This document shows positions 1-7,866 of a stretch of 33,972 nucleotides of DNA, piece after piece. The first letter of the stretch is position 1; every line of letters begins with the position of its first letter. The position numbers and the translations under genes are program-made. Origin of the DNA: an uncultured Eubacteriales bacterium (GTDB lineage: Bacteria; Bacillota; Clostridia; Christensenellales; Aristaeellaceae). The stretch covers positions 1-33,972 of the forward strand of contig CADBZH010000015.1 in assembly GCA_902799045.1 (NCBI GenBank), in the 5' to 3' direction. The notes beneath the pieces were generated by a model. That model had not been told where the DNA came from. It searched no databases and saw only the letters and a list, made by a program, of their open reading frames with translations.

Positions 1-262
1 GTAAGCGCACAATAATCCCACGTACTGCAAGCATGCAAGAAAAATGAGACAATAGGAGAGGAAACTCAAGGAGTCTCAAAGATTCTCTGAGAATCCAAGA
101 GAATCTCAGGGAAGGATGCAGAGTGGAAATGGATGTCAGGGCAATCAAGCGCGCGGCGAAGCTGTCAGAATGGAATGAACGCATACGGGCGTGTCGGTCG
201 AGTGGGAAGCAGGTAAAGACCTGGCGCGAAGAGAATGGGATCAACATCAAGAGCTATCCAGG
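1..262 (+). mobile_element. IS66-family element, left-end remnant
   Basis: The first bases (GTAAGCGCAC) match the 5'-GTAA terminal pattern typical of IS66 elements, and they are followed at 129 by the start of an IS66-type tnpA. Homology stops after about 43 codons, and by about 336 the sequence reads as an ABC solute-binding protein. What remains is therefore one IS end plus a truncated first gene. No tnpB, tnpC or right end follows. That the window begins exactly on the IS end suggests a contig or repeat boundary. The IS66 identity rests on my recognition of the end pattern and the short protein. Confidence 0.65.
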
Positions 263-266
263 ATGA
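129..266 (+). pseudogene. tnpA: IS66 accessory protein TnpA, N-terminal fragment
   Basis: A 45-codon frame starts with ATG at 129 and stops with TGA at 264. It reads with the pattern typical of the small IS66 TnpA protein: a W-x-E-R-I-x-x-C-R-x-S-G-K segment, then T-W-x-E-E-N-G-I, then a tyrosine in the KSY position. The normal protein continues with an aromatic YYYW-like stretch and about 60 more residues, all missing here. A weak GGAAGG lies upstream at about 112. This is a non-functional remnant. Confidence 0.6.
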
Positions 267-317
267 TATTCACCTGCTTATGTGAACCTAAGGAGAGACC
301 CTCACAAACGTCGATAA

Positions 318-998
318 CGCGATAAAGCGCTGAATGGATACAAGTCCATCAAGGGCAACGCTGGAAGCCTGCTGAACGAGGACTACACCGCCTTTACCGT
401 CAACAGCGAAGCGAACGTGGCGGTGCTGGACGCGATGCTGAATCGTGTGCGCGGTGAGGGCCATGTGCAGCCCACCGCCGAGGAGATGGCGGGCCGCGGC
501 GACTGGGACCTGTTCACCGAGGGCAAGCTGGGCATGATCATCACCGGCATCTGGGCCTTCCCGACCTTCACCGAGAAGTGCGACTTCGATTGGGACATCG
601 TGGTGGAGCCCGGCTTTGCCACGAAGAGCGCCTTCTTCTTCGCCAACGTGAACTGCGTCTCGCCCTCCAGCGACAAGAAGGAGGCCGCGGCGAAGTTCAT
701 CGACGCCATGGGCTCCGATCCCGATATCGTGCAGCTGCGCCTGGACGCCAGCTGGGAGCTGCCCACCATCGCCGACCAGAGCAGGCTGACCCAGTATCTG
801 GACATCACCCCGCCCGCGAACCGCGCCGCCGTGTTTGACAGCATGGACTTTGCCGCGGCTCCGCCCGCGCTGAAGGAGTCCGGCGCGGCCAGCGAGATCA
901 TCAACAACGTGCTCAGCACGCTGGAGATGAACGACGTCACCGCCCGGGAGGCGCTGGACGACATCCAGAGCCAGCTGGAGGACGCGGGCTTGCTTTGA
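318..998 (+). pseudogene. ABC sugar-binding lipoprotein, C-terminal part only
   Basis: This frame is open from 318 (an in-frame TAA lies at 315) to TGA at 996-998. Recognisable sequence starts near 340 and covers the C-terminal half of a family 1 extracellular solute-binding protein: a 'lfteGKlgMiitG.Wa' ligand-cleft segment at about 510-560, then an alpha-helical C-terminal lobe ending in 'EALDDIQSQLEDAG'. Complete proteins of this family are about 420-450 residues with a signal peptide and lipobox. Here the first half is gone and IS66 sequence lies directly upstream. It would have bound a sugar or oligosaccharide for an ABC importer. The glycosidase 85 bp downstream fits a former uptake-and-degradation operon. 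No start codon with a good RBS is visible, so it is probably not expressed. Confidence 0.75.
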
Positions 999-1082
999 TC
1001 GGAATCACATGGTAAAATGATGGCATCAACGGGACAGAGGGGGAAGGTTTCCGCCTTCTCCTCTGTTCACACGGAGGGAATC

Positions 1083-2876
1083 ATGGACAGGTATCAAGTG
1101 ACGGGCAACGAGTATGTCTCCCTGCCGACGATCCGGGAAGCGGACGGGGCGGTGGAGGGCATCTCCTTTCTGATGATGGGCCTCAAGGGCATGCTGGAGC
1201 TGAAGGGCGAAGACGGGCTGGTGAAGCCGTTTATGACCGTGGACGGCAAGGGGCAGAGGCTTGCGCCCCACTGGCGCAGAGATCACTGTTGGATTCCCGG
1301 CTTTGACTCTGACGGGGATGGGATGCGCTTCAGATGCACCTACCTGGCCCCGACGGGCGAGCGCGGGTTTGGCCTGCGCCTGACGGCGGAAAACCGGGGC
1401 GAAGGAGCCCATGAAGTGATGATCGGGCTTCGCGGCAGCTGGGACGAGACGCTGCACACCGTCAACGAGAGCCTGCCGCTGGAATCGGGCCGACAGGTGA
1501 AGCGCTCGGACTGGAACCACATGTTCGTGTTCCGTCAGACGCCGGGCGTGCCGCTGTTCGCCTTCGCGCCCATCGTGATGGACGACCTGCCCTTCAGCGA
1601 GATCGAACAGGGCGCGGAGTGGACGCAGGAGGGCTTCGCCTATTCCATTCGCAAGACCGCGGCCCTCGCGCCGGGAGAGGGCATGACGCTGGACGTGTTC
1701 TTCGGCGTCGGCTACGAGGAGGTGGCCGCCGCCGCCAGCGCCAAGGAGATGCTGCGGCAGGGTTTCAGTATCCTGCTGGAGAGGACAGCTTTATGGCTGG
1801 CCGCCAGGGAAAGGCGCGTTTCCGATCCGAAGATCGAGGCCCTGCTGAACACCAACCTGTTCTTCGCCTTCTTCTTCGCCTCCGGCAGGACCGTCGACAC
1901 CGAGGAGCTTTGCCTGATGACCTCCCGCAGCCCGCGCTACTATGTGTCCGCGGCCTACTGGGACCGGGACAGCCTGCTGTGGGCGTTTCCGGCGATTCTG
2001 GAGGCGGACGCCGCCTATGCCCGGGAGCTGCTGCTGGCCGTCTTCCACCGACAGTCGCGGAACTTCGGCGTTCACAGCCGGTACATCGACGGCACGGTGC
2101 TGGAGCCGGGCTTTGAGCTGGACGAGCTGTGCGCGCCGGTGATCGCGCTGGCGCGATACATCGAGGCGACGGGCGACGCGGACATGCTTAAGCGGCCCGG
2201 GATACGCCCGGCGCTGGAGAGTATCCTGATGAAGCTGGACGCGCGCAGGCACCCTGATGTGGAGCTGTACACCACGTTCCTGCAGCCCACGGACGACCTG
2301 CACAATCATCCTTACCTGACCTATGACAATGCGCTGGTGTGGAAGGCGCTGGGCCACCTGGGCGCGTGGCTGAACCGGCCCGAGCTGATCGAACGGGCGG
2401 CGCGGGTGCGCGAGGCAGTCTACGCCCATTGCGTGGTGGAGCACCGGGGCAGGCGCGTGTTCGCCTGGTCGGTGGATCTGAACGGCCATTGGGACATCTA
2501 CGACGAGCCGCCCGGCAGTTTGCAGCTGCTGCCCTTCTACGGCTTCTGTGCAGATGACGATGAGATATGGGTGAACACCGTTTCCGAAATCCGGGACGCG
2601 GCCTATCCGCTGTCCTTCGCGGGCCACGCCATCGCGGAGATCGGCTGCAAGCACGCGCCGCACCCGTGGGTGCTGTCCATGTGCAACAGCCTGCTGTCTG
2701 GGCACGGGGAGACCGCGCTTGAACACCTGGCCAGGACGCGGATGGACAATGGCATCGCCTGCGAGAGCGTCCACGAGGACACGGGGGAATGCACGACGGG
2801 CGCGGCCTTTGCCACCTGCGCCGGCTTCCTGGCCTACGCGCTGTGCCGGTACATGGAAGGGAAGCCGGGCAGTTGA
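1083..2876 (+). CDS. (alpha/alpha)6-barrel glycoside hydrolase-like protein
   Basis: This encodes 597 residues with no signal peptide, so it is probably cytoplasmic. The ATG at 1083 is chosen because GGAGGG (1074-1079) sits just upstream; the frame is open further back without another RBS. The N-terminal 260 residues look like a beta-sandwich. The rest resembles the alpha-toroid of debranching enzymes and GH125/GH63-type glycosidases: a YWDRDSLLWAFPAIL segment at about residue 298, SRYIDG and GFELDEL at about 340, and a C-terminal HEDTGECTTGAAFATCAGF at about 565. The acidic residues in WDRD, DEL and GEC are candidate catalytic groups, but I cannot assign acid and base. The exact GH family is uncertain. 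The adjacent sugar-binding remnant suggests a role in breaking down imported oligosaccharides. It is the only intact gene left of that locus. Confidence 0.7.
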   Translation: MDRYQVTGNEYVSLPTIREADGAVEGISFLMMGLKGMLELKGEDGLVKPFMTVDGKGQRLAPHWRRDHCWIPGFDSDGDGMRFRCTYLAPTGERGFGLRLTAENRGEGAHEVMIGLRGSWDETLHTVNESLPLESGRQVKRSDWNHMFVFRQTPGVPLFAFAPIVMDDLPFSEIEQGAEWTQEGFAYSIRKTAALAPGEGMTLDVFFGVGYEEVAAAASAKEMLRQGFSILLERTALWLAARERRVSDPKIEALLNTNLFFAFFFASGRTVDTEELCLMTSRSPRYYVSAAYWDRDSLLWAFPAILEADAAYARELLLAVFHRQSRNFGVHSRYIDGTVLEPGFELDELCAPVIALARYIEATGDADMLKRPGIRPALESILMKLDARRHPDVELYTTFLQPTDDLHNHPYLTYDNALVWKALGHLGAWLNRPELIERAARVREAVYAHCVVEHRGRRVFAWSVDLNGHWDIYDEPPGSLQLLPFYGFCADDDEIWVNTVSEIRDAAYPLSFAGHAIAEIGCKHAPHPWVLSMCNSLLSGHGETALEHLARTRMDNGIACESVHEDTGECTTGAAFATCAGFLAYALCRYMEGKPGS

Positions 2877-3059
2877 TGAGATACAGGGGGAATCATCTTC
2901 GGCCGCGGCAGTACGGTCACGGAAGCCGATCTGTCCAACGGCTTTCATGGGGCCAACTGCTTTTCCGAGCTGTTCCGGCGGGCGTACGACACGCTCCCGA
3001 GGGAATATCAGAGAAACGCGGCGCAATGATGATTGTTATAGAAACGATGCCAATTTGCG
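2877..3059 (+). other. unassigned remnant between glycosidase and acetyltransferase scrap
   Basis: After the double stop TGATGA of the glycosidase, the same frame stays open for about 49 codons to TGA at 3027 (ending DTLPREYQRNAAQ). I do not recognise it. It has no start codon or RBS and is probably the debris of a gene joined here by a deletion. Confidence 0.3.
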
Positions 3060-3251
3060 CAGAAAACCGGCCATCCCATCGACCCCCAGGAGCGCGCCAA
3101 GGGCGGCATGTATTCCTTCCCGATCACCATTGGCGACGGCGCGTGGATCGGCGCGGGGGCAATCATCCTGCCGGCCCATCCGAAGGATCGACGAGCGGGA
3201 CAGGGCATACTACTGGAAGGACCGACGCTTGACAAACAACCGGGGGATTGA
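3060..3251 (+). pseudogene. maltose/galactoside O-acetyltransferase (LacA/Maa) fragment
   Basis: The frame from about 3069 reads HPIDPQERAKGG and then ITIGDGAWIGAGAIILP. This is the hallmark stretch of LacA/Maa hexapeptide-repeat acetyltransferases, including the catalytic histidine of the HPxDP motif and the substrate loop. Family members have about 185-200 residues. Here only about 40 recognisable residues survive. The left side is broken by an in-frame TAG (3039) and lacks the N-terminal helix region. After ILP the sequence loses the hexapeptide pattern and ends at TGA 3249. It is a dead remnant consistent with loss of a carbohydrate locus. Confidence 0.75.
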
Positions 3252-3253
3252 GC

Positions 3254-3637
3254 ATGAAACTTGGGCACATCGCGCTGTATGTGGACGATTTGGAAGCCGC
3301 GCGGCGATTCTTCATGGACTATTTCGGCGCGCGCTCCAACGACGGCTACTTCAACCCCGGGACGGGGCTGCGCACCTACTTTCTGACGTTTGAGGGCGGT
3401 TCGCAGCTGGAGATCATGAACAGGCCGGCCCTGCCGGATACGGGGGAGAAAGCCTTTCGCGCGGGCTATGCCCACATCGCCTTCCAGCTGGAAAGCCGCG
3501 CGGCGGTGGATCAGCTGACGGCCCGCCTGGCCGCGGATGGGTACGCGGTGCTCAGCGGTCCGCGCGTGACCGGGGACGGATACTATGAGAGCTGTGTCGC
3601 GGGCGTCGAGGGGAACGTGATCGAGATCACGGCGTGA
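3254..3637 (+). CDS. VOC-family (glyoxalase/bleomycin-resistance fold) protein
   Basis: This encodes 127 residues. The ATG at 3254 has GGGGGA at 3242-3247 ahead of it; a TTG at 3248 is less likely. The sequence shows two beta-alpha-beta-beta-beta units of the vicinal oxygen chelate fold: MKLGHIALYVDDLEAARRFF at the N-terminus with the first metal-type His (H5), a Q-L-E-I segment at about 55, a second 'YAHIAFQLES' half from about 75, and the terminal 'G.EGNVIEIT' with the usual metal-ligand glutamate. VOC proteins include glyoxalase I-like isomerases, dioxygenases and antibiotic-binding proteins. The substrate cannot be told from sequence. It stands alone between decayed genes, and the MATE promoter begins 20 bp after its stop. 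Confidence 0.85.
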   Translation: MKLGHIALYVDDLEAARRFFMDYFGARSNDGYFNPGTGLRTYFLTFEGGSQLEIMNRPALPDTGEKAFRAGYAHIAFQLESRAAVDQLTARLAADGYAVLSGPRVTGDGYYESCVAGVEGNVIEITA

Positions 3638-3657
3638 ACGGAATAACGCAAAGCGTG

Positions 3658-3686
3658 TGGACAAAGTCCGCGCGCTTTGTTATAAT
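3658..3686 (+). promoter_or_regulatory. sigma-A promoter for MATE gene
   Basis: TGGACA (3658-3663), a 17-bp spacer and a perfect TATAAT (3681-3686) lie 38 bp upstream of the MATE start codon. Confidence 0.8.
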
Positions 3687-3723
3687 ACATGCGCCCAACA
3701 AACGCGAGAGGAAGCATGCCGCT

Positions 3724-5115
3724 ATGAAGACCGCCCCCTTTCCCTGGCGCGACTTTCTGAGGAAGGTCGCGGTGATCGCCGTGCCCGTGGCGCTGCAGAA
3801 CCTGTTGACCACCACCGGCTCCATGGTGGACACGATGATGATCGCGTCGCTGGGAAACCTGGAGGTGGGCGCGGTGGGGCTGTGCGCCCAGTTCTCGTCG
3901 CTGATGTTCTCGGCCTACTGGGGGTTTGTCGGCGGCGGCATGCTGTTCTTCTCGCAATACTGGGGCGCGAAGGACGATGACGGCATCAACCGCTCCTACG
4001 GCCTGACGATGACCTGCATGATGACCGTCGCGCTGCTGTTTTGCGCCTTCGCCACGCTGTTTCCGGAGCTGGTGATGAAGCTGTATACCGACAAGACCTC
4101 CATACAGGCCATCGGCGTTCAGTACCTGCGCATCGTGGGCTTCTCCTACCCGCTGATGGTGCTCTCCATGGCCATGTCCGCGCTGCTGCGCTGCACGGGC
4201 CAGGTGCGCTTGCCGCTGTACGGCTCCGTCAGCGCCGTGGCGGTGAACATCTTCCTGAACTGGGTGCTGATCTTCGGCCACTTCGGCCTGCCCGCCATGG
4301 GCGTGCGCGGCGCGGCGCTGGCCACGCTGATCGCCCAGGGCGTGAACCTTGTCGTGGTGGTGACGCTGGCGAAGGCGAAGGGGCATCCCTACCTGCTGGC
4401 GGTGCGCCGCCACTTCCGCTGGGACCGGGAGCTGGTGCGCACCTATTTCAGGAAATGCTTTCCGATCCTTTGCAACGAGGTGCTGATCGGCCTGGGCAAC
4501 ATGGTCATCAACATCGTGCTGGGCCGACAGCCGGAGGAGGCCATCGCCGCCATCGCCGTGTTCCGCACGCTGGAGGGCCTGGTCATCGGCTTCTTTGCCG
4601 GCTTCTCCAACGCCGCCTCGGTGTTGGTGGGCACGGAGGTGGGCGCGGGCCGGCTGGATGTGGCCTACAAGCGCGCGTGGCGGCTGGTGTACCTGTGCCA
4701 GGGCTTCATCGGCCTGATCGGCGCGCTGTTGATCGCGCTGCATACGCCCATACTGAACATGATGGGCATGCGGGGCGAGAGCTTTGGCATCGCCTTCGGG
4801 CTGATCTGCGTGTATGCCGCGGCGGCGCTGATCCGCATGGGCAACTGGACCCAGAACGACACCTTCCGCGCCGCGGGGGACGCCACCTACGGAACGGTGC
4901 TGGAGATCGTGTTCATGTGGCTGATGGTGCTGCCCTGCGTGTGGCTGACCGGCATGGTGTGGCGCCTTTCCACGCTGATCGTGTTCGCCTGCTGCTATGT
5001 GGACGAGCCCATTCGCTATGCCCTGATGCAGGCGCACCTGTTCAGGGGCAGGTGGATCAAGCCCGTCACGCCGGAGGGCCGCGCCGCCCTGGCGGCCTGG
5101 AAGCCGGAACGATAA
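3724..5115 (+). CDS. MATE-family multidrug/Na+ antiporter
   Basis: This encodes 463 residues. The ATG at 3724 is preceded by GAGAGGAAG (3706-3714) and a consensus promoter. The protein is hydrophobic throughout, with about 12 membrane segments arranged as two bundles of six. The N-terminus (VAVIAVPVALQNLLTTTGSMVDTMMIASLG) has the 'P..LQ....t....vD..m...lG' pattern of MatE domains, and 'SALLRCTGQVRLPLYGS' at about 160 is the typical end of helix 5. Family members export cationic drugs or metabolites in exchange for Na+ or H+. The substrate here is unknown. A second, distinct MATE gene lies at 14835. The gene appears intact and monocistronic. Confidence 0.9.
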   Translation: MKTAPFPWRDFLRKVAVIAVPVALQNLLTTTGSMVDTMMIASLGNLEVGAVGLCAQFSSLMFSAYWGFVGGGMLFFSQYWGAKDDDGINRSYGLTMTCMMTVALLFCAFATLFPELVMKLYTDKTSIQAIGVQYLRIVGFSYPLMVLSMAMSALLRCTGQVRLPLYGSVSAVAVNIFLNWVLIFGHFGLPAMGVRGAALATLIAQGVNLVVVVTLAKAKGHPYLLAVRRHFRWDRELVRTYFRKCFPILCNEVLIGLGNMVINIVLGRQPEEAIAAIAVFRTLEGLVIGFFAGFSNAASVLVGTEVGAGRLDVAYKRAWRLVYLCQGFIGLIGALLIALHTPILNMMGMRGESFGIAFGLICVYAAAALIRMGNWTQNDTFRAAGDATYGTVLEIVFMWLMVLPCVWLTGMVWRLSTLIVFACCYVDEPIRYALMQAHLFRGRWIKPVTPEGRAALAAWKPER

Positions 5116-5130
5116 GGGGGAAACTGAAGA

Positions 5131-5146
5131 ATTTAAACGTTTAAAT
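5131..5146. promoter_or_regulatory. perfect palindrome, LacI-type operator candidate
   Basis: ATTTAAACGTTTAAAT is a perfect 16-bp palindrome with the central CG pair typical of LacI/GalR-family operators. It lies 30 bp upstream of a consensus -35 box. A near copy, TTGAACGTTTAA, occurs at 5325-5336, with centres 192 bp apart. No LacI-family regulator is encoded in this window, so the regulator would act in trans. Confidence 0.5.
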
Positions 5147-5175
5147 ATTATACAAATCAAAACAATATAAACGTA

Positions 5176-5205
5176 TTGACATAATACCACGACCTGTGGT
5201 ATTTT
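5176..5205 (+). promoter_or_regulatory. orphan promoter with internal inverted repeat
   Basis: TTGACA (5176-5181), an 18-bp spacer and TATTTT (5200-5205). A perfect inverted repeat, AATACCAC (5183-5190) / GTGGTATT (5196-5203), fills the spacer and is well placed for a dimeric repressor. Further down, an 8-bp stem GGGAAACC/GGTTTCCC (5219-5246) would form in the 5' leader. The only coding sequence downstream is a GH30 scrap, so the gene this promoter served is largely gone. Confidence 0.6.
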
Positions 5206-5324
5206 GTTTTTGGATCGGGGGAAACCGGGCGGGAATGGGGTTTCCCAAGGATAAACGGAGCTCTGAAAGAGGCATTCATGCGGCCGAAGCGGCGATCATC
5301 ATGTCTGTTTTATGGAGAGAAGAT

Positions 5325-5336
5325 TTGAACGTTTAA
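5325..5336. promoter_or_regulatory. second LacI-type operator candidate
   Basis: TTGAACGTTTAA differs from the inner 12 bp of the 5131 palindrome at one position. Paired distant operators of this kind are used by tetrameric LacI-family repressors for looping. That role is inferred here from the repetition only. Confidence 0.35.
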
Positions 5337-5370
5337 CGTAGATCCTGAGCGCGATCGTCCCAATCGTACC

Positions 5371-5634
5371 GTGCGCCACGTGCTGCACAGGAAGCTGTCC
5401 ATGGATTACATCGGCCACTTCTCACGCTTCATCCGGCCCGACGCGGTGCGCCTGGGCGTCAGCCGGTTTGGCACGGCCATCGAGGCGACCGCCGCGAGGA
5501 ATGCCGACGGCGGTGTGGTCGCGGTGGTGCTGAACCACTCCGATCGGGAGGAGCGCTTCTGGCTGCGCCTCGACGGGAGGTTCTACCCGGTGACGCTTCC
5601 CGCCTTCGCCATTGCCACCTGCCTGAAGGATTAG
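5371..5634 (+). pseudogene. glycoside hydrolase family 30, C-terminal fragment
   Basis: The frame is open from 5329 (in-frame TGA at 5326) to TAG at 5632. The 87 residues from 5371 match the end of GH30 beta-glucosylceramidase/xylanase-like enzymes: the last barrel strand and linker YIGHFSRFIRPDAVRLGVS, then the beta-sandwich tail with 'VVAVVLNHSDREERFWLRLDG' and a terminal 'LPAFAIATCL'. The family is normally about 450 residues, so the catalytic glutamates and over 80 percent of the protein are missing. GTG at 5371 is not preceded by an RBS. This is a remnant, consistent with degradation of a glycan-utilisation locus. Confidence 0.75.
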
Positions 5635-5679
5635 AATACATTTGATGACCCATTGAGCAAAAACTGAGGATAATACGGG

Positions 5680-5724
5680 GGACCCTGCCGGAATCACCGC
5701 ATGGATGAGGCCGAGGGTCCTCTT
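5680..5724 (+). terminator. possible terminator after GH30 fragment
   Basis: GGACCCT (5680-5686) pairs with AGGGTCC (5714-5720) across a long loop that can extend by GCC/GGC. TCTTTGTG follows. The loop is large and the T-tract short, so this is a weak call. Confidence 0.35.
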
Positions 5725-5773
5725 TGTGTGCGGAAAACCGTGCTAAACTTGCGAAAACAGGTTAAATATCGCG

Positions 5774-6760
5774 TTGACGATTGACAAGCACCGGGAAAGC
5801 AATATAAGTAAAGTGGAGTTAAAAATCAATCGTTACATCATCGAGAACATCACCGAGGAAAACCTGGTGGTGAACGTCGTGGCGGCCAGGGAGGCCCCCC
5901 AAGACCGATTTCAGCTACGAGGACTCCGCGTGCGCATCACCGCCGTGGCCGATCCCGAGGCCAACCTGCCCCAGAGCGCCGAGCTGAAGGCGGATTACAT
6001 CGCCCCCGGCACCGAGGCCTACGCCCGCTTTGAGGCCGCGACCCGCCGCCTCTACAACCTGGACGAGGACGCCGTTTTGAACCTCGCGCCCTACGACGTC
6101 TACTTCCTGGCCGACGGCGCGCGCATCGAGCCGGAGGACGGCCGGGTGCGCGTCAGCATGCGCTTCACCGCGCCCGTCGTCGCCGACGTGGCGGGCGAGG
6201 TGGAGGTGCTGCAGAGCGGCGTGGTGCATATCCGCCAGGACGGCACCGAGGAAAAGCTCGACGGCAGCCTGAAGCTGGACGCCGACGGCGCGATGACCGG
6301 CGCGGATTTCACCGTGGACAGCTTCTCCATCATGGGCGCGGTGGAGGAGATTGGCGTCGCCTTTGAGGCGGCGAATGCGGTGAGAGCCGATCTGGCGAGC
6401 TTTATCGAGTCGGTTTCGATCAACGGCGTTACCCTGGGGGAGGACGGTCAATATCACTTGGTTCCCGGCGCGCGCTACACGCTGGCGTTGGGTTTCCGGG
6501 AAAACGACGAAAACCAATTTGCCGAGAGCAACCTCACGCTTCAGCTGCCTGACTGGCTGAACTCAAAGAATCTCAGCGGCACCTTCGACCTGGAGGGCGT
6601 TGAAGACAGCGCGGGCATTGCGCGCATCGTGGCCAACAACCGCTATTCAGTCGATTCAAACAATGTGCTGACAATCAACTGGAATACGAATGACCCGAAT
6701 TATAATAATTTCCAGGATGCCAGGAACGCCTATTTCGACTTTGCCATCACCGGCAAGTAA
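5774..6760 (+). pseudogene. broken surface adhesin (Cna/SpaA-type) fragment
   Basis: A 328-codon frame starts at a TTG without a visible RBS or signal peptide, so the true N-terminus is missing. Codons 50-190 resemble domains of large Clostridia surface proteins (VRITAVADPEANLPQSAEL, ending 'DGAMTGADFTVDSFSIMGAV'). Codons 215-328 look like the N-terminal part of a bacterial adhesion beta-sandwich (Y.L.LGFREN..NQF, LPDWL, 'GTFDLEGVEDSAG', 'NVLTINWNTNDPNYNN'). Between about 5895 and 5927 the family-like reading KTDFSYEDSA lies in another frame, so a +1 and a -1 indel appear to compensate each other. The frame ends at TAA 6758, yet coherent sequence continues past it in the same frame (NGEQKQWDAYGKLYAFEVYN) to about 6840. 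No LPXTG anchor is present. Confidence 0.6.
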
Positions 6761-6839
6761 AACGGTGAACAGAAACAGTGGGACGCATACGGCAAGCTCT
6801 ATGCCTTCGAGGTGTACAACACCGCAACCGAGATCTTTA

Positions 6840-7514
6840 ATGGTAATGAAGACACTAAACTATCCCAAGGTTGGCAACGCGGCGGAGCACTATTGCGACA
6901 CGCTGTATATCTACCTGCCCCGCGAGAACCTGGCCCTGGGAGACGGGCGGCTGTCCGTGATGACGGAGGCCGGCGAATGGACGGGCGTGTCCTTCGCGGA
7001 CGCGGAGCGCGTGCGCCTGTACCCGCTGGACGAGGAGACCCTGGCGGACGTGCGCTGGGGCGGCGGCGTCTGCGTGGAGGTCTGGCTGCCGGTTTCGCTG
7101 CCGTTGGGCGAAGGCGCGTGGATCGATATGGAGGACGCCTGTCTGACGCCTGAAAGCGGCGCGAGCCTGGAGGGACTGCCGAAGGGCAGCGAACAGTGGC
7201 GCGCGGCCGTGGCGGGCGAATACGGCGTGGCCGGCCTGCGGTTCACCGGCGAGGCGGACGACGCGCCGCTGTCGCGACCTGCGGCGGGCGATTATGTGAA
7301 GTTTGACCTGCGGCTCGGCGGCGGCGCGACGATGGCGGCCATCGAAAGCGCGAACGGCTCCGTCGTGTGTGACGAGGGAGACAGCTTCGCGGAATCCGGG
7401 GAAGTGACGCTGCGGCTGGAGCAGGACGATTTCCAGTGGACGATCTACTTCCTGGACGACGCGGGCAATGCCGTGGACGTGCTCGATTTCGACGCGGACA
7501 TGGTTCGCCGCTGA
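6840..7514 (+). CDS. hypothetical protein
   Basis: About 224 residues. ATGs lie at 6840 and 6846 with no clear Shine-Dalgarno site, so the start is uncertain and the gene may itself be a 5'-truncated piece of the broken surface-protein locus. The protein is acidic and rich in Gly, Asp and Glu. It has alternating beta-type stretches (TLYIYLPRENLALGDGRL, RVRLYPLDEETLADVRWGG, VTLRLEQDDFQWTIYFLDDAG) and no membrane segment or signal peptide. The repeated strand-turn pattern suggests a beta-sandwich. I do not recognise a family or an active site. Codon use matches the neighbouring genes. A strong terminator lies 165 bp downstream. Confidence 0.55.
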   Translation: MVMKTLNYPKVGNAAEHYCDTLYIYLPRENLALGDGRLSVMTEAGEWTGVSFADAERVRLYPLDEETLADVRWGGGVCVEVWLPVSLPLGEGAWIDMEDACLTPESGASLEGLPKGSEQWRAAVAGEYGVAGLRFTGEADDAPLSRPAAGDYVKFDLRLGGGATMAAIESANGSVVCDEGDSFAESGEVTLRLEQDDFQWTIYFLDDAGNAVDVLDFDADMVRR

Positions 7515-7533
7515 GAGCGGAACCCCGCAATAC

Positions 7534-7555
7534 GGGACGCCCGACAGGGCGTCCC
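7534..7555. other. 9-bp perfect hairpin, no T-tract
   Basis: GGGACGCCC (7534-7542), loop GACA, GGGCGTCCC (7547-7555), 20 bp after the hypothetical gene. No uridine run follows, so it may protect a 3' end rather than terminate. The rest of 7515-7866 has no gene. Confidence 0.5.
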
Positions 7556-7678
7556 GACGGGGGAGTGCCTGCCTGTACCCATTGGGCGCACAAACCCCAA
7601 AGGGGAAGGGCCGGGGACAACCCACCGGCCTGCGGTCGCGATGACGCGGTACGGGGCGGTTTCGACGCTGCAAATGAA

Positions 7679-7720
7679 GATTCCCCGCGCTTGAATCAGT
7701 GGCGCGGGGAATCGTTTTTT
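7679..7720 (+). terminator. strong rho-independent terminator
   Basis: A perfect 12-bp stem, GATTCCCCGCGC (7679-7690) and GCGCGGGGAATC (7702-7713), is followed by GTTTTTT. It terminates plus-strand transcription from the hypothetical gene. Confidence 0.85.
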
Positions 7721-7767
7721 GCCGGTGCGCGGGAAAAGAGATGAAGCATCCCATCTTCCGCGCGGCA

Positions 7768-7865
7768 GCGAACGGGGTCCGGGGCGATGCCCCGGCGGAA
7801 GCGAACGGGGCCGCGGGGCGATGCCCCGGCGGCAGCGAACGGGGTCCGGGGCGATGCCCCGGCGG
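7768..7865. repeat. three tandem ~33-bp hairpin repeats
   Basis: Three copies start at 7768, 7801 and 7835 (period 33-34 bp). Each carries CCGGGGC-GAT-GCCCCGG or a close variant, a 6-7 bp stem with a GAT loop. Copies 1 and 3 are identical over 31 bp, and copy 2 differs at the stem base. The array ends one base before the potD stop codon, so the potD mRNA would carry three stacked hairpins in its 3' end. Confidence 0.85.
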
Positions 7866-7866
7866 C

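Noticed and set aside
3583-5190. 535-codon minus-strand frame opposite the MATE gene
   Set aside because: Its biased His/Gln/Arg composition and full overlap with a clear transporter gene mark it as a shadow.
7768-7865. Possible CRISPR array
   Set aside because: The repeats abut directly with a 33-34-bp period and no unique spacers, and no cas genes are near.
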